DNA from: Desulfosporosinus sp. Tol-M
GTDB lineage: Bacteria; Bacillota; Desulfitobacteriia; Desulfitobacteriales; Desulfitobacteriaceae
DNA: 33,101 bases
Direction: 5' to 3'
Assembly: GCA_000770645.1 (NCBI GenBank)
Contig: JQID01000132.1
Location: forward strand, 1-33,101
The position numbers and the translations under genes are program-made. Positions 1 through 7,225 of this stretch are shown here, piece after piece (position 1 is the first letter of the stretch; every line of letters begins with the position of its first letter). Under the pieces are notes generated by a model. The model was given only the letters and a program-made list of their open reading frames with translations. It was not told the origin of the DNA and made no database searches.

Positions 1-77
1 TTGGACGCAGCACGTTGAGACTGTTGTCTTGATGTCACGAAAAGATAAATAACAGGCCCTAAATGGCCTGATATCAG

Positions 78-130
78 AGGTTTCCAGACTTTCGGTAATA
101 ATCGCCGATAGCTGGAAACCTTTCTTTTTA
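78..130 (+). terminator. Rho-independent terminator
   Basis: A perfect 10 bp stem, AGGTTTCCAG (78-87) with CTGGAAACCT (112-121), is followed by TTCTTTTTA. The 24-nt loop is long for a terminator. It reads rightward and would end a transcript entering from outside the window. Confidence 0.65.
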
Positions 131-165
131 TCTTTCATAAATAGTGTCGGCCTTAGAAGAAGTGT

Positions 166-254
166 TAGGTTGGGGCTATAGAACTGTTTTTCGCTCTGCG
201 AGTATACAGAACTGCTGTTTTGGCGGAGGGTTGAGGCTATGGAACTGTTGTTAT
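166..254. repeat. Degenerate short direct repeats around GGCTATRGAACTG
   Basis: Two related units are visible: GGTTGGGGCTATAGAACTGT (from about 168) and GGTTGAGGCTATGGAACTGT (from about 229). A weaker third, TATACAGAACTGCTGTTTT, starts near 203. They sit between two terminators and outside any gene. Function unknown; they may be protein-binding sites, a decayed repeat element or part of a small RNA. Confidence 0.4.
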
Positions 255-261
255 ACTTTTA

Positions 262-306
262 AGGCGGTAGCCCTTGTTGTGGAACTACCGCCTCGTTTTT
301 TATTTT
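262..306 (+). terminator. Rho-independent terminator
   Basis: A perfect 9 bp stem, AGGCGGTAG (262-270) with CTACCGCCT (285-293), is followed by CGTTTTTTATTTT. In the rightward direction it is a good terminator. It lies directly past the stop codon of the leftward regulator gene, and in that direction the tract after the stem (TTAAAAG) is poor. Confidence 0.65.
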
Positions 307-881
307 GCAAAATCATCTCTTTTAATATGTTGTTGGATGATTTTCTCCATGCGCTTGACCATGTAGTTTAATGAAGACTGTGGCTTACCAATAATAGTTG
401 CTATGGTTCGTTGCGACTCTCCGTCATATAGCATTTCAAAGATTGGTGCTAACTCAGGCGCCTGGCTGCGTAGCTTTTCGAGAAGGTCTTCAAAGAGCAT
501 TGCAGTTAGGATTGCTTCGCATTGATTCGCGTCAGGGTCCTCGAATTCAAGCTCTGTTTCTTCGAAAAATGACTCAAGCGAAAGCGGAGCTCCATCCTTC
601 ATTTTTTCGCAGGCCTTACAGTCCAATTCGCAACGTTTAAGTTTACCTTTACCGTCACTAACCGTACAGCGGCGGCTACGTTCTTCACGCTTCATTTCCG
701 CCCACAGGGGTTGCATGAACGCCTCATACTGTTCTTTGGTTGCCGGAACCATGATGGCTGACACAATTTTGTTTCCAATTTTTGCTGGCACCACCTGTGA
801 GCTATCTAAGTTGAAATCTTTGATAGTCTCTTTGGTGACTTCCATTGGGATGAAGTACTTCTGATTGTCTGAATTTGTCAT
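300..881 (-). CDS. Sigma-70 region 4-like HTH regulator of a mobile element
   Basis: This 193-residue protein has no signal peptide or membrane segment. Its C-terminal third (about 130-185) reads as a sigma-70 region 4-like helix-turn-helix, with ...MLYDGESQRTIATIIGKPQS... followed by a basic helix. A cysteine cluster, C-x14-C-x3-C-x2-C, near residues 73-95 may bind zinc; the middle (about 100-125) is acidic. Such sigma-like proteins of roughly 150-200 residues are common in Firmicutes conjugative elements and prophages. The ATG at 879-881 is preceded by GGAGGG, which lies inside a hairpin (887-923). The gene points away from the defence operon and has a roughly 300-nt leader. The HTH call is fairly safe; a role as an active sigma factor, rather than a DNA-binding regulator, is inference. 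Confidence 0.7.
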   Translation of the reverse strand: MTNSDNQKYFIPMEVTKETIKDFNLDSSQVVPAKIGNKIVSAIMVPATKEQYEAFMQPLWAEMKREERSRRCTVSDGKGKLKRCELDCKACEKMKDGAPLSLESFFEETELEFEDPDANQCEAILTAMLFEDLLEKLRSQAPELAPIFEMLYDGESQRTIATIIGKPQSSLNYMVKRMEKIIQQHIKRDDFAK

Positions 882-886
882 AATAT

Positions 887-923
887 GAGCCCTCCTTCGG
901 CTTTGAAAGCGAAGCGAGAGCTC
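887..923 (-). promoter_or_regulatory. Hairpin that sequesters the ribosome binding site
   Basis: On the minus strand GAGCTCTCGCTTCG pairs with CGAAGGAGGGCTC, giving about 13 pairs with one bulged G and one G-U, around a 10-nt loop. The AGGAGGG of the regulator gene lies inside the 3' arm, 6-7 nt from its ATG. Translation should therefore need this stem to open, by an alternative fold, a protein or a leader-peptide event. Confidence 0.55.
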
Positions 924-1230
924 ACATGACGTGCACCAGCCAAAAAAGGCATAGTCGACCGTCCGAATGGGATTACTCCCGCTTCAGAATTGGCGACCAG
1001 CTATTCCAGTAGGCTGGCTGCAGTTATTCAGTTGTTCACCCGATAGGTCTGGAATCATCCTTGATCAGGGGATGCCCTATGGGGTGATGAGTCACGGTGT
1101 TTTCGAAAATGAAAAATGACTGCGACTAAGCGATTTTGTAGCTAGGTTTAATCACTTAGTTCTCCTTTCCTCTTCCTGCATAGATCGAGTATTACTGTTT
1201 GATCAACGAGAGATTGGCGTTTGCCAATTT
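924..1230 (-). other. Long structured-looking leader of the sigma-like gene
   Basis: About 300 nt with no gene apart from the mini-ORF. On the minus strand several short stems are possible, for example CCAGC/GCTGG around 1000-1020 and an AGTCA/TGACT pair around 1090-1122. A TTGATCA sequence occurs three times (about 1062, 1199 and 1276). The length and the stems suggest an RNA leader; I do not recognise a named riboswitch class. Confidence 0.35.
1126..1155 (-). CDS. Possible 9-codon leader peptide upstream of the sigma-like gene
   Basis: On the minus strand AAAGGAG is followed six bases later by GTG and nine sense codons (MIKPSYKIA) ending in TAG. The mini-ORF lies within a near-perfect 10 bp stem (1126-1135 with 1150-1159). 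It sits about 245 nt upstream of the regulator start, in the same leader as the hairpin that buries that gene's ribosome binding site. This resembles leader-peptide attenuation, but an ORF this short can occur by chance. Confidence 0.3.
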   Translation of the reverse strand: MIKPSYKIA

Positions 1231-1263
1231 TTGATTGAAGTATTGAGCTTTATATGGTAAAAT
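1231..1263 (+). promoter_or_regulatory. Possible promoter of the ABC-3C/RM operon
   Basis: TTGATT (1231-1236) lies 16 bp before TATGGT (1253-1258), with TAAAAT overlapping the latter, in an AT-rich stretch upstream of the first rightward gene. A small palindrome, TTGGCGTTTGCCAA (1215-1228), lies immediately upstream and may be an operator or a weak terminator. This is a consensus match by eye only. Confidence 0.3.
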
Positions 1264-1304
1264 GTATCAAAATCTCTTTGATCACTTTTAGTTTATAAAA
1301 TGGG

Positions 1305-1352
1305 GTATCTCGAATTTAGATACTTTGGGATACCCTGAGATACTTTGGATAC
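1305..1352 (+). repeat. GATAC repeats at 10 bp intervals
   Basis: GATAC occurs at 1319, 1329, 1339 and 1348, so copies are 10, 10 and 9 bp apart and lie on one face of the helix. Three copies extend as GATACTTTGG, GATACTTTG and GATACTTTTT. An inverted copy, GTATC, is at 1305. The cluster ends just before the ribosome binding site at 1358. It looks like an operator array, perhaps for the XRE protein encoded further down. Confidence 0.45.
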
Positions 1353-1375
1353 TTTTTGAGGAGGTGCATATCCGC

Positions 1376-2536
1376 ATGTTGTTCACTGAATTAGTACACG
1401 CCATCCATCCGCATCTTATGAAGGATGCGGATGTACCTGATTTTATGCGCAATCTGATTCAGATGATGTGCGATATACCTGAAGAAGATTGGTCAACAAA
1501 AAAAGACCCCTCGTCAGAACAATCCAACAAGGATGCATCCTTGAGGAAGTTCTATACACAGGGGCCGACAAAAAAACTGGCCAAGGCAATGCTTGGCAGA
1601 TTAACTAGTGAGAATTTTATTGAATCGATTTATCATGATGATAATTTCAATGAGCGTACCGACGTGGTTCTTGAATCTTTAGCTGAAGACATTCAGCCTT
1701 TTGTTGACGATGTAGATAAAGAGAATGTTGGCGAGGTCTTATTCGATCAATTCAAACAGTCCTTGGAATTTATTGTTAATCCAGAATTAGAAAATGATCG
1801 TAAAATGGCTTCAGCCAAAACTAGATCGGCAAAAGCCAAAGGATTATATGGGTCAGGATTAGTTGAAGACTGTGGACACGCCTGTTCGATGCCAGGCTGC
1901 GGCAGGCATTTACAGGTCGTGGATGATAAGAACCATGCAGTTGATGATTATGAAATAGCAAGTATCAACGCAGGCAAGATGTCGTCATATGATAACTTGA
2001 TTGCAACATGTCATGATTGCTTCCAGCGCTATGTTTTCAACCATACGAAGTCTGAGGAGAAAGAGCTTCAGATAATTAAAAAGCTACAAAGCGATGCTCG
2101 TAGCACACGCCGTACCCTTGACGAGGTAGCCATCGAGAAAGGAATCGCCCAAGTTATTGAGAATCTGAGCAAAGCACAACCCGGTCAGCTTCTCGCACTT
2201 AACTATGATGCGGTGAGTGTTACGGAAAAAATTGACGAGGAACTGCATTCTTTCCTTGTGTATGAGGTGACGGGACATGTGGCAAGGTATTTTCTCTTCA
2301 TCGAAAAAACGATGCAAGACCTGGTGCGACGAAAGCAATTCAGTGATGACCTGCTAAGGGCACAAATAAAAGAATCCTATAGAAAATTAGCGGAGAAAAA
2401 GAATAGCCCGGAGATGATATATAGTGCCTTGTCTGAGAGGTTTAGAAGTATCACCAAGCAGGATATCAGATTCTGCTCCATTGTAATTTCTTATTTTATT
2501 CAGTCGTGTGAGGTGTTCGATGCTACTACCAAATAA
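1376..2536 (+). CDS. ABC-three component (ABC-3C) system large partner with HNH-like zinc site
   Basis: First gene of a three-gene ABC-3C conflict system. The ATG at 1376 is preferred over an upstream TTG at 1325 because GAGGAGGTG lies at 1358-1366; this gives 386 residues. The N-terminal half is mostly helical with no recognised motif. In the middle is a treble-clef pattern, C170-x4-C175 ... N207-L-I ... C212-x2-C215, like an HNH/zinc-ribbon fold, although the usual first catalytic histidine is not evident. The C-terminal half is long and helical. The stop overlaps the next gene, so the three products are probably translated together. ABC-3C systems are predicted to couple ATPase sensing to an effector; assigning this protein as effector or adaptor is inference. 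The family call rests mainly on the two partners. Confidence 0.6.
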   Translation: MLFTELVHAIHPHLMKDADVPDFMRNLIQMMCDIPEEDWSTKKDPSSEQSNKDASLRKFYTQGPTKKLAKAMLGRLTSENFIESIYHDDNFNERTDVVLESLAEDIQPFVDDVDKENVGEVLFDQFKQSLEFIVNPELENDRKMASAKTRSAKAKGLYGSGLVEDCGHACSMPGCGRHLQVVDDKNHAVDDYEIASINAGKMSSYDNLIATCHDCFQRYVFNHTKSEEKELQIIKKLQSDARSTRRTLDEVAIEKGIAQVIENLSKAQPGQLLALNYDAVSVTEKIDEELHSFLVYEVTGHVARYFLFIEKTMQDLVRRKQFSDDLLRAQIKESYRKLAEKKNSPEMIYSALSERFRSITKQDIRFCSIVISYFIQSCEVFDATTK

Positions 2537-2750
2537 ACTTTTTTCATACAACGAGAGTGTGCTATCGAAGCTGCCGCTCATATTACGGGAATTAGATCAA
2601 CCGAAGACGCCCCACGAGCTTCTAGTGAGCCTTGGTAATACTGCGAAAAGCCCATTGGAACTTTTGGATGCGCTTGACTGTTTATATGCACTTAAGGAAA
2701 TTGAGTTAAATGATGTGGAAGGGAGGATTGTGCGATGCTTACAGAAATAA
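2520..2750 (+). CDS. ABC-3C system small middle component
   Basis: A 76-residue protein that begins MLLPNKLFSYNESVLSKLP and ends with a helix-turn pattern, ALDCLYALKEIEL. This matches the compact wHTH-like middle components of ABC-3C systems, which link the ATPase to its partner. The start is taken as ATG 2520, with GTGAGGTG just upstream, rather than GTG 2508. It overlaps the end of the preceding gene by 17 bp, and its own end overlaps the ATPase start by 16 bp, a tight arrangement expected of subunits of one complex. No catalytic residues are expected or seen. Confidence 0.7.
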   Translation: MLLPNKLFSYNESVLSKLPLILRELDQPKTPHELLVSLGNTAKSPLELLDALDCLYALKEIELNDVEGRIVRCLQK

Positions 2751-4384
2751 GTTGCGAACTATTCAGAGTCAACGGGCTGGCGCGTAAGCCTATCCGCTTC
2801 GATAAAGGACTTAATATCATTTTAGGTGGTAAAACGGGCGTGAATTCCATCGGGAAATCTACGATGCTCCTCATTATTGATTTTGCCTTTGGTGGGGATA
2901 CCTATGCTAAAAGCGATGCCGTCAAACAGCTCGGCAACCACAACATTCATTTCACGTTCGAATTCGATGGAAAACCATACTACTTCATAAGGCATACGGC
3001 TACACCTGGCAATATTTTTCAAGTGAATAAGAACAACAACATAGTAGCTACTATTAAGAGTGATGATTATACCAAATGGCTTAGCGAGCATTACCACATG
3101 AATTTCGCTGGTGTTCAATTCAGAAACACCATCAGTCGCTTCTTCCGTATATACGGTAAGAACAACTATAACGAGTTACGCCCACTGCAAATGCGTGGCG
3201 GTACAGAATCGCAAGAATTAGCAATTCATGTTCTTATTGCACTCTTTAATCAATATGAATCCGTGCTGGCGTTTGAAGAGCAACTAAAGCTGGCTGAAGA
3301 TAGAATCGCGGCGTTTAGAGAAGCCCGTAAATACCAGTTCATCCCTTCGGCTGTCGACGGTCTAAAAAAATATGAAGACAATATTTCTGTTATCGCTTCG
3401 TTAAAACAGGATAAAGCAGAGCTAGAAACTTCTAATAATCAGGCAGTTAACTCTGAAGAGGTAGAAAAAGCTAATCAGGCAAACGCATTAATGATACAGA
3501 TGCAGGATGCTCGCAGATTGATGAACCAGAAAGAAAACGACTTACACCTTATCAACCTCAATATGAGCCAAGGGATTTATCCGACAGAAGCGGACTTAAC
3601 GAGTTTGCATGAGCTTTTTCCGGAAGCAAACCTGCAAAAGCTCATTGACATTGAACGTTTTCACAATAAAATACAGACCATTCTTCAAGACGAGTTGGAA
3701 GCGGCAAAATCAAGGCTTAAAGAAGAATTGATACCACTAAAGCAGATGGTAGATAGGCTGCAAAAACAGGCAGAAGAAATCCGGCCATCAATGGCATTCA
3801 GTCAAGAGTTTCTCTCCGCTTATACCCAACTTGACCGTCGAATTCATAAATTGGAAGATGAAAACGAAGCCTTCGACACTCGTAACACATTGCAGAATGA
3901 GAAAAAGGGAGCAAGCGACAGGCTTAAATCACAGATGGTAACGGTACTGAAAATCGTTGAATTAGTTATCAATCGGCATATGAGTGAAATCAGCGATTTT
4001 GTCTCACAAGGGAAAGATAATCCGCCGATTCTAGGAATTAAGGAATACAATAGCTACTCCTTTGAAACGCCAAAAGATACTGGAACAGGTACGAATTTCA
4101 AAGGAATGCTGATTTATGATCTTAGCATACTCAATAGCACGGCACTACCTGCATTGGCGCACGACTCACTTCTCTTTGCCAACGTTTCGGATGAAACCAT
4201 CGAGCAAATTCTAGCTCTCTATGCAAGAGAAAAGCAGAAACAAATATTTATTGCCTTCGACAGAGAAGGTAAATATGACGTCGAGACCCAGTCAATAATT
4301 AAAGAAAACACCGTGCTGAAATTGGATGCTGATGAACAGGCGCTATTCGGTTGGAAATGGAGCAGAAAGGATGCTGAAAAATGA
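2735..4384 (+). CDS. DUF2326 ABC-type ATPase of the ABC-3C system
   Basis: A 549-residue SMC/RecN-like ATPase. The N-terminus carries the Walker A motif G35-V-N-S-I-G-K41-S-T in the DUF2326 context ...LNIILGGKTGVNSIGKST. A long central coiled coil spans about 185-410. The C-terminal lobe (about 440-540) has LALAHDSLLF-like and QIFIAFDREG-like segments, where the Walker B/D-loop region lies in this family. In ABC-3C systems this protein is the ternary-system ATPase that probably senses invading nucleic acid or damage and licenses the partner. The start ATG 2735 lies inside the previous gene behind GGGAGGATTG. It ends in an ATGA overlap with the XRE gene. Family assignment is strong; the trigger is unknown. 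Confidence 0.85.
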   Translation: MLTEISCELFRVNGLARKPIRFDKGLNIILGGKTGVNSIGKSTMLLIIDFAFGGDTYAKSDAVKQLGNHNIHFTFEFDGKPYYFIRHTATPGNIFQVNKNNNIVATIKSDDYTKWLSEHYHMNFAGVQFRNTISRFFRIYGKNNYNELRPLQMRGGTESQELAIHVLIALFNQYESVLAFEEQLKLAEDRIAAFREARKYQFIPSAVDGLKKYEDNISVIASLKQDKAELETSNNQAVNSEEVEKANQANALMIQMQDARRLMNQKENDLHLINLNMSQGIYPTEADLTSLHELFPEANLQKLIDIERFHNKIQTILQDELEAAKSRLKEELIPLKQMVDRLQKQAEEIRPSMAFSQEFLSAYTQLDRRIHKLEDENEAFDTRNTLQNEKKGASDRLKSQMVTVLKIVELVINRHMSEISDFVSQGKDNPPILGIKEYNSYSFETPKDTGTGTNFKGMLIYDLSILNSTALPALAHDSLLFANVSDETIEQILALYAREKQKQIFIAFDREGKYDVETQSIIKENTVLKLDADEQALFGWKWSRKDAEK

Positions 4385-4608
4385 GAATCCAATATAATAA
4401 ACTCTGGAAGATACTCATCGACAAAAACATGAAGAAAGTCGACCTCAAAGATACTGCCGAGATCAGTTCAAACTCCATCGCCAAGCTCGGCAAAAACGAA
4501 CCAGTGAGAATGGATGTGCTGATGAAAATCGCAACAGCACTCGACTGTAAGGTCGAAGATCTATTCGAGACTTTTAACGATGAAGACGACGAGAACGCCA
4601 AACAGTGA
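4381..4608 (+). CDS. XRE-family transcriptional regulator
   Basis: A 75-residue, single-domain Cro/C1-type helix-turn-helix protein. The pattern DLKDTAEISSNSIAKLGKNEPVRMDVL...ALDCKVEDLFE is the usual XRE fold with a short acidic tail. Its ATG overlaps the TGA of the ABC-3C ATPase, and hsdM starts 30 bp after its stop. It thus sits between the two defence systems in one probable transcript and could repress the operon, with the GATAC array at 1319-1352 as a candidate target. Which promoter it binds is inference. Confidence 0.85.
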   Translation: MRIQYNKLWKILIDKNMKKVDLKDTAEISSNSIAKLGKNEPVRMDVLMKIATALDCKVEDLFETFNDEDDENAKQ

Positions 4609-4638
4609 TTCTCTTATTTTGAAAGTGAGGTTACATGA

Positions 4639-7224
4639 ATGAATAAACAGCAACTAGCAACAAAAATATGGGAATCTGCAAATAAGATGCGTTCCAAAAT
4701 AGAGGCCAATGAATACAAGGATTATATTCTCGGCTTTATCTTTTATAAATTCCTATCGGATAAAGAAGTTCGCTTCATGCAAAGCAAAGGCGCTACAGAT
4801 GAGGAGATCAAGCACTTAAGTGAAGAAGATACAGAAACTGTCAAGTACATCCAAGGTAATATCGGTTATTTCATCGCCTATAAAGACTTGCTTTCTACTT
4901 GGCTTTCAATAGGAAAAGACTTTGATGTTTCCAATGTGCGGGACGCGCTGTCTGCATTTAACCGTCTTATTGATAGTAATTACAAAAAAGTTTTTGACGG
5001 AATTTTTGAAACCCTGCAAACAGGTCTGTCCAAACTAGGAGAAAGCTCAGGCTCACAGACGAAAGCCATCAGTGATCTCATACAGTTAATTAAAGACATC
5101 CCGATGGACGGCAAACAGGACTATGACGTATTAGGATTTATTTACGAGTATCTTATTTCCAACTTTGCAGCCAATGCAGGCAAGAAAGCCGGTGAATTCT
5201 ACACCCCGCATGAAGTATCGCTTTTGATGAGTGAAATAGTCGCTGATCATCTGAAGGATCGTAAAGAAATCCAGATCTACGATCCGACAAGTGGTTCAGG
5301 GAGCCTGCTAATAAATATTGGACGCAGCGTTGCCAAACACATTGATGATGATGACAACATCAAATACTTCGCCCAAGAGCTTAAACAGAACACCTATAAC
5401 CTGACCCGTATGAATCTGGTCATGCGTGGCATTTTGCCATCAAACATCACGACGCGCAATGGAGATACCTTAGAGGACGACTGGCCGTATTTTGACGAAA
5501 GTGACCCAGTCGGCAGCTATAACCCGCTTTATGTGGATGCGGTTGTTTCCAATCCGCCCTATTCGCAACAATGGGACCCGGAAGGCAAAGACACTGACCC
5601 ACGTTATGCCCGTTTTGGTCTGGCGCCAAAAGGCAAGGCTGACTATGCTTTTTTATTACATGACCTATATCATGTAAAGCCAAATGGCATCATGACCATC
5701 GTTCTTCCGCATGGCGTTTTATTCCGGGGTGGCGAAGAAGGTACTATTCGTAAGAACCTGATCGAGAACAATCATATCGATGTCGTCATTGGATTGCCGG
5801 CTAATATCTTTTTCGGCACAGGCATACCAACCATTATCATGGTGCTTAAACAAAAACGTGAGAATACTGACGTGCTGATCATCGACGCATCAAAGGGTTT
5901 TACGAAGGTCGGCAAAAATAACATGCTTCAAGCATCGGATATAAAACGAGTCTCCGATACGGTAGCTGATCGTAAAGATGTGTCAAAGTTCGCTCGTGTG
6001 GTCAGCCGTGATGAGATTCGAAAGAACGAATACAATCTCAACATACCACGCTATGTGGACTCTTCCGAGGCTCCTGAAAGCTGGGATATTTACGCTTCAA
6101 TGTTTGGAGGTATACCAAAAAAGGAAATTGAAGAACTTTCTGCTTATTGGCAGGCTTTGCCTGAGCTGAAAACGGATTTGTTTACGAATGACCTTGGTGC
6201 ACATGTACATATCGTAGATGGCAATCTAAAAGACATTATCAAAAACCATCCGAGCGTAGTCTCTTTCAAGGAACACTACGCGAGGGCTTTCGAAGGTTTT
6301 GATGCCGAGCTGTACAGTGATCTTGTAGAGGGAATGCAAACTTTGAATATCTCCAAAGAAGAAACAAAGCTTAGCGATGAAATTTTTAATCGTTTAGCAA
6401 CTGTGCCGCTGGTGGATGAATACAATGCCTATCAGCTCCTTAATGATGAGTGGGTCAAGATAGCCGTTGACTTAGAAATGGTTCAAACAGAAGGTTTCGG
6501 AGCTACCAAACAAGTTGACCCTAATATGGTTATAAAGAAAAAGAATGGAAATGATGTTGAAGTTCAAGAAGGTTGGCTAGGCAGAATCATCCCATTTGAC
6601 CTAGTGCAAGAAACACTGCTTAATGAGGAAACAGCAGCCCTAAAAGAAAAAGAAGAGCGCCTCACGCAGGTTATTGCCGAGCAACAAGAAGTCCTTGATT
6701 CACTGACGGAAGAAGAAAAGGAAGACTTGACGGTTGTTTTGAATGATGATAACACCGCATTTCTAGCAAGCCCGTTGACTAAAATGGCTAAAGATCTGCT
6801 CAAGGGGCACAATGCTGCAGACTACGCCGAAGACAGCCCAGAAGGTAAGATCATCACTGTGATGTACTTGCTCGATGAAGAAAAGGAACTTAAGAAAGCC
6901 ATTAAGACTGATTCAGCAAAATTGCACTTACTCACAAAAGAAACCATTGAAAACCTGGTAGACGAACAAGTCTACTCTTTGCTGGAGTTAAAATGGATCG
7001 CTCCTCTGATAGTAGAATTACGACAGATGCCTGAAGTTATCCTCGACAAACTCGCAGCCAAGGTGCAGGCCCTTGCGGATAAATACGCTATTACCTTCGC
7101 CGATGTGGAAGAAAAAATCGAGGAGACAGAAGCAACGCTCTCATCCATGATTGAACAGCTCACCGGTAGGGATGTGGATATTAAGGGTCTGACTGAACTG
7201 AAAACCCTGTTGGGAGGTGAGTAA
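4639..7224 (+). CDS. hsdM: Type I restriction-modification methyltransferase subunit HsdM
   Basis: Adenine-N6 methyltransferase subunit of a type I RM system; with HsdS it methylates the host site and with HsdR it forms the nuclease. The N-terminal HsdM helical domain covers about 5-130. The SAM-binding motif IYDPTSGSGSLLI starts near residue 213 and the catalytic motif N305-P-P-Y308 follows. At 861 residues it is far longer than the classic 529-residue E. coli HsdM: about 330-350 residues of acidic, partly coiled-coil sequence follow the catalytic domain, as seen in some Firmicutes homologues. The start ATG 4639 is preceded by GTGAGG. An alternative ATG at 4635 stops at once. hsdS follows one base after its stop. 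Confidence 0.95.
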   Translation: MNKQQLATKIWESANKMRSKIEANEYKDYILGFIFYKFLSDKEVRFMQSKGATDEEIKHLSEEDTETVKYIQGNIGYFIAYKDLLSTWLSIGKDFDVSNVRDALSAFNRLIDSNYKKVFDGIFETLQTGLSKLGESSGSQTKAISDLIQLIKDIPMDGKQDYDVLGFIYEYLISNFAANAGKKAGEFYTPHEVSLLMSEIVADHLKDRKEIQIYDPTSGSGSLLINIGRSVAKHIDDDDNIKYFAQELKQNTYNLTRMNLVMRGILPSNITTRNGDTLEDDWPYFDESDPVGSYNPLYVDAVVSNPPYSQQWDPEGKDTDPRYARFGLAPKGKADYAFLLHDLYHVKPNGIMTIVLPHGVLFRGGEEGTIRKNLIENNHIDVVIGLPANIFFGTGIPTIIMVLKQKRENTDVLIIDASKGFTKVGKNNMLQASDIKRVSDTVADRKDVSKFARVVSRDEIRKNEYNLNIPRYVDSSEAPESWDIYASMFGGIPKKEIEELSAYWQALPELKTDLFTNDLGAHVHIVDGNLKDIIKNHPSVVSFKEHYARAFEGFDAELYSDLVEGMQTLNISKEETKLSDEIFNRLATVPLVDEYNAYQLLNDEWVKIAVDLEMVQTEGFGATKQVDPNMVIKKKNGNDVEVQEGWLGRIIPFDLVQETLLNEETAALKEKEERLTQVIAEQQEVLDSLTEEEKEDLTVVLNDDNTAFLASPLTKMAKDLLKGHNAADYAEDSPEGKIITVMYLLDEEKELKKAIKTDSAKLHLLTKETIENLVDEQVYSLLELKWIAPLIVELRQMPEVILDKLAAKVQALADKYAITFADVEEKIEETEATLSSMIEQLTGRDVDIKGLTELKTLLGGE

Positions 7225-7225
7225 A

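Larger units (their letters stand above)
1..299. other. Non-coding left edge with terminators and short repeats
   Basis: I see no convincing gene here. The stretch holds a small hairpin (CAGGCC 53-58 with GGCCTG 65-70), a strong terminator-like stem at 78-130, a set of related short sequences between 166 and 254 and a second terminator at 262-306. The open frame running through 144-371 has no ribosome binding site or recognisable protein pattern and overlaps both repeats and terminator, so I leave it out. Whatever gene the first terminator serves lies to the left of the window. Confidence 0.6.

Noticed and set aside
144..371. Rightward ORF of 75 codons at the left edge
   Set aside because: No ribosome binding site, cysteine-rich random-looking translation, and it runs through repeats, a terminator and the end of the sigma-like gene.
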